The notes beneath the pieces are model-generated. The model was not told where the DNA came from. It made no database searches and saw nothing but the letters and a program-made list of their open reading frames with translations. A DNA stretch of 64,000 nt, taken from NCBI GenBank assembly GCA_965267425.1, contig OZ253959.1:2480001-2544000 (forward strand), given 5' to 3'. The DNA is from G965267425 sp965267425. Lineage in GTDB: Bacteria; Bacteroidota; Bacteroidia; Flavobacteriales_E; Vicingaceae. Below are positions 62,487-64,000 of the stretch, in pieces; within the stretch, counting starts at the first letter, position 1; every line of letters begins with the position of its first letter. A program made the position numbers and the translations under genes.

Positions 62487-63467
62487 TTATTCTTTGTACA
62501 TAACTGATTTGACAGCTTTCACCACTTTTTCCAATTGTGGTAGGTGAGCATCAACCAAAGGTCTTGAAAAACTCATTGGAGCATCTGCACTTGTCACTCT
62601 TAAAACAGGAGCATCCAAATAGTCAAATGCATCTTTTTGTACAGTAAACGTTAATTCTGTAGATATACTTCCCAAAGGCCAGGCTTCTTCTACGGTGACC
62701 ATTCGATTTGTCTTTTTAACCGATTCAATAATGGTTTTGTAATCAATAGGACGTACAGAACGTAAATCTATAACCTCAGCATTAATTCCTTCTTTTTCCA
62801 ATTCTTGTGCAGCTTGCATGGCCACTTTAAAGATTTTTCCAAAAGAAACAATCGTGACATCGGATCCTTTTTTAACCACATCAGCTGATCCAATTGGAAT
62901 CATGTATTCACCTTCAGGAACTTCTCCTTTGTCTCCATACATCTGTTCAGACTCCATGAACATTACCGGATCATCATCTCGAATGGCTGATTTCAACAAA
63001 CCTTTGGCATCTGCGGGATTTGAGGGAACAACCACTTTTAAGCCAGGACAATTCGCATACCAACTTTCAAAAGCTTGAGAATGGGTAGCCGCAAGCTGTC
63101 CGGCAGAGGCAGTAGCTCCTCTGAATACAATGGGCACATTAAATTGCCCACCTGACATATTATACATTTTAGCAGCATTGTTGATAATCTGATCTATGGC
63201 AACCAATGAAAAGTTGAATGTCATGAATTCAATGACAGGTCTCATTCCATTCATGGCAGCACCAATTCCAATTCCTGTAAAGCCCAATTCTGAAATAGGG
63301 GTATCAATTACACGTTTTGGGCCAAATTCATCAAGCATACCTTTGGTTACCTTATATGCTCCATTGTATTCGGCAACCTCTTCTCCAAGAATAACCACAT
63401 TTTCATCCCTTCGCATTTCTTCTGAAAGTGCCTCATTTAATGCTTCTCTAAACTGTAATTCTTTCAT
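62487..63467 (-). CDS. pdhB: Pyruvate dehydrogenase E1 component, beta subunit
   Basis: 326 aa, full length. REALNEALSEEMRRDENVVILGEEVAEYNGAYKV (in two parts) opens the TPP-binding domain with the catalytic glutamate. RVIDTPISELGFTGIGIGAA, GATASAGQLAATHSQAFE and VIDLRSVRPIDYKTI follow, and VEEAWPLGSISTEL closes. It pairs with an E1 alpha encoded elsewhere. hppA follows downstream with its own promoter. Confidence 0.95.
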   Translation of the reverse strand: MKELQFREALNEALSEEMRRDENVVILGEEVAEYNGAYKVTKGMLDEFGPKRVIDTPISELGFTGIGIGAAMNGMRPVIEFMTFNFSLVAIDQIINNAAKMYNMSGGQFNVPIVFRGATASAGQLAATHSQAFESWYANCPGLKVVVPSNPADAKGLLKSAIRDDDPVMFMESEQMYGDKGEVPEGEYMIPIGSADVVKKGSDVTIVSFGKIFKVAMQAAQELEKEGINAEVIDLRSVRPIDYKTIIESVKKTNRMVTVEEAWPLGSISTELTFTVQKDAFDYLDAPVLRVTSADAPMSFSRPLVDAHLPQLEKVVKAVKSVMYKE

Positions 63468-63504
63468 TCAAATTAAGTTGCGGACCATAGCCGATTAAGG
63501 ATGT

Positions 63505-63535
63505 CAAAATTATAAATTAAATAGCAGCCAACAAA
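63505..63535 (-). promoter_or_regulatory. Predicted pdhB promoter
   Basis: Minus strand: TTTG (63535-63532), a 19-bp spacer and TAATTTTG (63512-63505). This is an exact fit to the Bacteroidota consensus; leader about 30 nt. Confidence 0.75.
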
Positions 63536-63665
63536 CATTTGTTATCTCGTCCTAAGAAATCATTTTTTCGACGAAAAATATACCATTGTCTTCGGCTTGT
63601 AAAGTTTTAAGACTGCTTCTTTTTTCATATTTTCGCATCACCAAAATCCAAAATTCAAACTGGGA

Positions 63666-64000
63666 ATGAAAATACTCGTTTGTATCAGCAAAGCCCCTGA
63701 TACCACAGCAAAAATTGCCTTTACAAATAACAACACAGCATTTGATGAAAATGGTGTTCAATTCATTATTAATCCATATGATGAATGGTATGCTTTAGTG
63801 AGAGCCATCGAATTAAAGGAGGCAGCAGGAGGAAATGTTACAGTTATAAATGTCGGAGGTGCAGAAAACGACGCTGTCATTAGAAAAGCATTGGCCATAG
63901 GTGCTGATGATGCTGTTCGAATTGATACAGAACCTACAGATGCATTAGCTGTTGCGAAAGAGATTGCAGCATTTGCAGCGGACAAGTCGTATGATATGAT
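63666..64000 (+). CDS. etfB: Electron transfer flavoprotein beta subunit, partial (3' end outside window)
   Basis: The first 111 codons are visible from ATG 63666: MKILVCISKAPDTTAKIAF, then NPYDEWYALVRAIELKEAAGG and VINVGGAENDAVIRKALAIG, with the GADDAVRID segment that begins the AMP-binding strand order of EtfB. It passes electrons from acyl-CoA dehydrogenases to the quinone pool together with EtfA. Divergent from pdhB across about 200 bp. Confidence 0.93.
   Translation, partial: MKILVCISKAPDTTAKIAFTNNNTAFDENGVQFIINPYDEWYALVRAIELKEAAGGNVTVINVGGAENDAVIRKALAIGADDAVRIDTEPTDALAVAKEIAAFAADKSYDM

Noticed and set aside
1..64000. CRISPR array, prophage, toxin-antitoxin or known defence system
   Set aside because: No regularly spaced direct repeats, cas genes, phage structural genes or typical defence domains are seen on either strand.

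Overview
The window is a chromosomal segment of a Bacteroidota bacterium, most likely order Flavobacteriales (inference; no rRNA is present to place it further). The sequence evidence is: several secreted proteins ending in type IX secretion (T9SS) sorting domains of both type A and type B; promoters of the Bacteroidota form TTTG-N19-TAnnTTTG (for example before pdhB at 63505-63535 and before the tRNA pair at 40395-40423) in place of TTGACA/TATAAT; little Shine-Dalgarno signal; AT-rich DNA with short intergenic gaps; and typical families such as the FeoA-FeoB fusion, GH3, DUF4468, DUF6249, PhoX and WcaF.

Layout. 1-10385 (minus) is a tight operon for nucleotide sugars: WbpE-type aminotransferase, UDP-glucose dehydrogenase, UDP-glucuronate decarboxylase, WbpD-type acetyltransferase, WbpB-type 3-dehydrogenase, UDP-HexNAc 6-dehydrogenase, RmlB and a WbpP/TviC 4-epimerase, followed by a large LamG surface protein that runs off the left edge. 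10485-15489 has an outer-membrane protein plus Kdo transferase (waaA) facing an iron-uptake pair (feoAB fusion and a small Cys-rich partner), with a metalloregulator operator on the feoB promoter. 15497-18948 has a T9SS type B protein, a small TPR protein and a BlaI/M56 sensor pair with twin operator dyads. 18956-29638 mixes transport, enzymes, lipoproteins and T9SS cargo, including a cargo gene frameshifted inside its sorting domain. 29773-37166 has pirin, a three-domain phosphodiesterase-TPR-sulfotransferase protein, a T9SS protein and a lipoprotein phosphoesterase with an outer-membrane partner. 37242-47644 holds an ECF sigma/membrane-protein module with mirror-image promoters, two tRNA genes followed by repeated tRNA-Leu tails, an adenylate/guanylate cyclase, PhoX, an SDR, GNATs, a nitrilase and a SiaC-like protein. 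47727-64000 is mainly core genes: mutS, a SpoU methyltransferase, an OmpA/TPR lipoprotein, folK, sppA, GH3, a deoxynucleoside kinase, an outer-membrane protein, hppA, pdhB and the start of etfB.

How it works together. The left operon supplies activated uronic and amino sugars for surface glycans, and the neighbouring waaA acts in LPS core assembly. Much of the remainder is envelope biology: T9SS cargo, beta-barrels, lipoproteins and sensors. I see no prophage, CRISPR array, transposase, integrase or recognisable defence island. The most unusual items are regulatory (mirror-image ECF promoters, operators shared or placed on promoters), the three-domain fusion, and the tRNA-tail repeats.
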